DNA of 64,000 nt, taken from contig NW_025947620.1 in the NCBI RefSeq assembly GCF_000764305.2, forward strand, positions 144,303 to 208,302, written 5' to 3'. Made by a program: the position numbers and the translations under genes. The stretch is from Hyalella azteca. Its lineage: Eukaryota > Arthropoda > Malacostraca > Amphipoda > Hyalellidae. Below the pieces are notes generated by a model that was not told where the DNA came from, did no database searches, and saw only the letters and a list, made by a program, of their open reading frames with translations. Positions 63,279-64,000 of the stretch are shown here, piece by piece (position 1 is the stretch's first letter; the number at the start of each line of letters is the position of its first letter).

Positions 63279-63790
63279 CGGGAGAGTTCTGTTCTAACCG
63301 TTGAGGCAAGAGGTTCCTTGTGCTGAGCTCCGGTGACAGTAGCCGGCTTCGGCCGGCTGCTACGTCATCTTTCTAGATTCTGGAACTATCTTTCTCGAAC
63401 TTTGAAAATGCCGTGCTGTCCCGCTCCGAGGCGTTGAGCCGGCGGATGCCATGGTACGACCAGCTAAAGTGAAGTTTACCTGGAGTGGGGCTATCTGCCC
63501 TGGAGTGGGGCTATCTGCCCTGGAGTGGGGCTTTCTGCCCTGGAGTGGGGCTTTCTGCCCTGGAGTGGTGCTCTCCACCCCCGGTGTGGTCTCCACTTTG
63601 TTGGCCCCGTTCTGTAGCCCTTCAGCCATTAAGAAATCTTGATTTTTTTCAAGACGCCCAATTTTGAACATGAAAACATAATTCTGTTAAGTTCCTTGAA
63701 CTGGTATGCATAACAGTTCAAGGAACTTAACTGATTGCCGCATTGAACCAGTCTTCAGAGGCTCCCATAAATTCCAATTAAGGAAAAGGT
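63279..63790. mobile_element. insertion with 8-bp target repeat in copy B
   Basis: Copy A reads TCTCTCATGCAATAATATAT without a break. Copy B has about 510 bp inserted between two copies of TCTCATGC. The insert contains a GC-rich hairpin (63338-63361), a 20-bp minisatellite and an 18-bp-stem hairpin (63687-63732). No convincing terminal inverted repeats were found, so its class is open. Confidence 0.65.
63479..63570 (+). repeat. 20-bp minisatellite
   Basis: About 4.5 units of CCTGGAGTGGGGCTATCTGC (or CTTTCTGC), inside the copy B insertion. Open frames over it are by-products of the repeat. Confidence 0.9.
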
Positions 63791-64000
63791 ATCTCATGCA
63801 ATAATATATACTCAGCACTCATAAGACCATTGTAAACTGCTTAGTGTGAACCTCTTATGGTAAGGCCCACAGGCAGAAGCCAGAGGGTAAATATAAAGGC
63901 AACGCAGCGCTCCCCGCTACAAGACGCACGTCTTGCCAGGACCTCGTGCGTGCACCTGTAGTCAGGCAGCCGCATGCACCTAAGACCTCAGTGTGATTGG

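Larger units (their letters stand above)
41690..64000 (+). repeat. copy B of a tandem segmental duplication (unit about 26 kb)
   Basis: Sequence from 41690 to the window end repeats 15571 to about 38000 in the same order and orientation. Anchors are 15575/41725, 21950/46255, 23022/47269, 30546/56196, 33026/59084 and 37758/63790. By eye non-coding parts are about 85-90% identical. Copy B lacks the equivalent of about 16095-17797. It carries extra material at about 44334-44560, 49440-50520, 52500-53580, 56570-57220, 61919-62828 and 63279-63790. Confidence 0.93.

Overview
This is nuclear DNA of an animal, most likely an arthropod; a crustacean is a guess. It is AT-rich and the genes are interrupted by GT-AG introns. 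The non-coding part is crowded with transposon remnants, tRNA-derived SINEs and minisatellites. No rRNA, functional tRNA or CRISPR was seen. All gene models were built by eye from splice signals, reading phase and remembered family sequences; no search was run.

Layout. (1) 195-2125, minus strand: the first three coding exons of COP9 signalosome subunit 8; the rest lies left of the window. (2) 2249-4642: two DNA-transposon relics in the space before the next gene. (3) 8604-17921, plus strand: a complete nine-exon TMEM268-family membrane protein (454 codons plus stop), with a decayed hAT transposon in intron 2. A second set of C-terminal exons follows at 21950-23821. (4) 30546-40039, plus strand: a gene for a small secreted Cys-containing protein of unknown family, with every intron in phase 1. 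(5) 41690 to the window end: a second, diverged tandem copy of everything from about 15.6 kb onward. It holds the alternative TMEM268 C-terminal exons almost unchanged (46255-47994), a decayed remnant of the other TMEM268 last exon, and a second, strongly diverged secreted-protein gene (56196 to beyond 59448) that continues off the right edge.

Two themes stand out. First, minisatellites sit on splice junctions. At csn8 exon 3, TMEM268 exon 5, TMEM268 exon 6, TMEM268 exon 8 and inside intron 1 of the secreted gene, the repeat unit carries a 3' or 5' splice site, and in three cases adjoining exon sequence. This yields rows of duplicate or decoy splice sites. The left break of the 26-kb duplication lies inside one of these arrays. 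Second, the two duplicate genes evolved in opposite ways. The TMEM268 alternative exons differ by only 5 of 282 bases. The secreted protein keeps its signal peptide but has changed roughly 35-50% of mature residues, although surrounding introns are still visibly close (about 85% by eye).

Transposon insertions present in only one copy (a TA-flanked MITE in copy A; a SINE, a solo LTR and a hAT-like element in copy B) post-date the duplication and could be used to order events.
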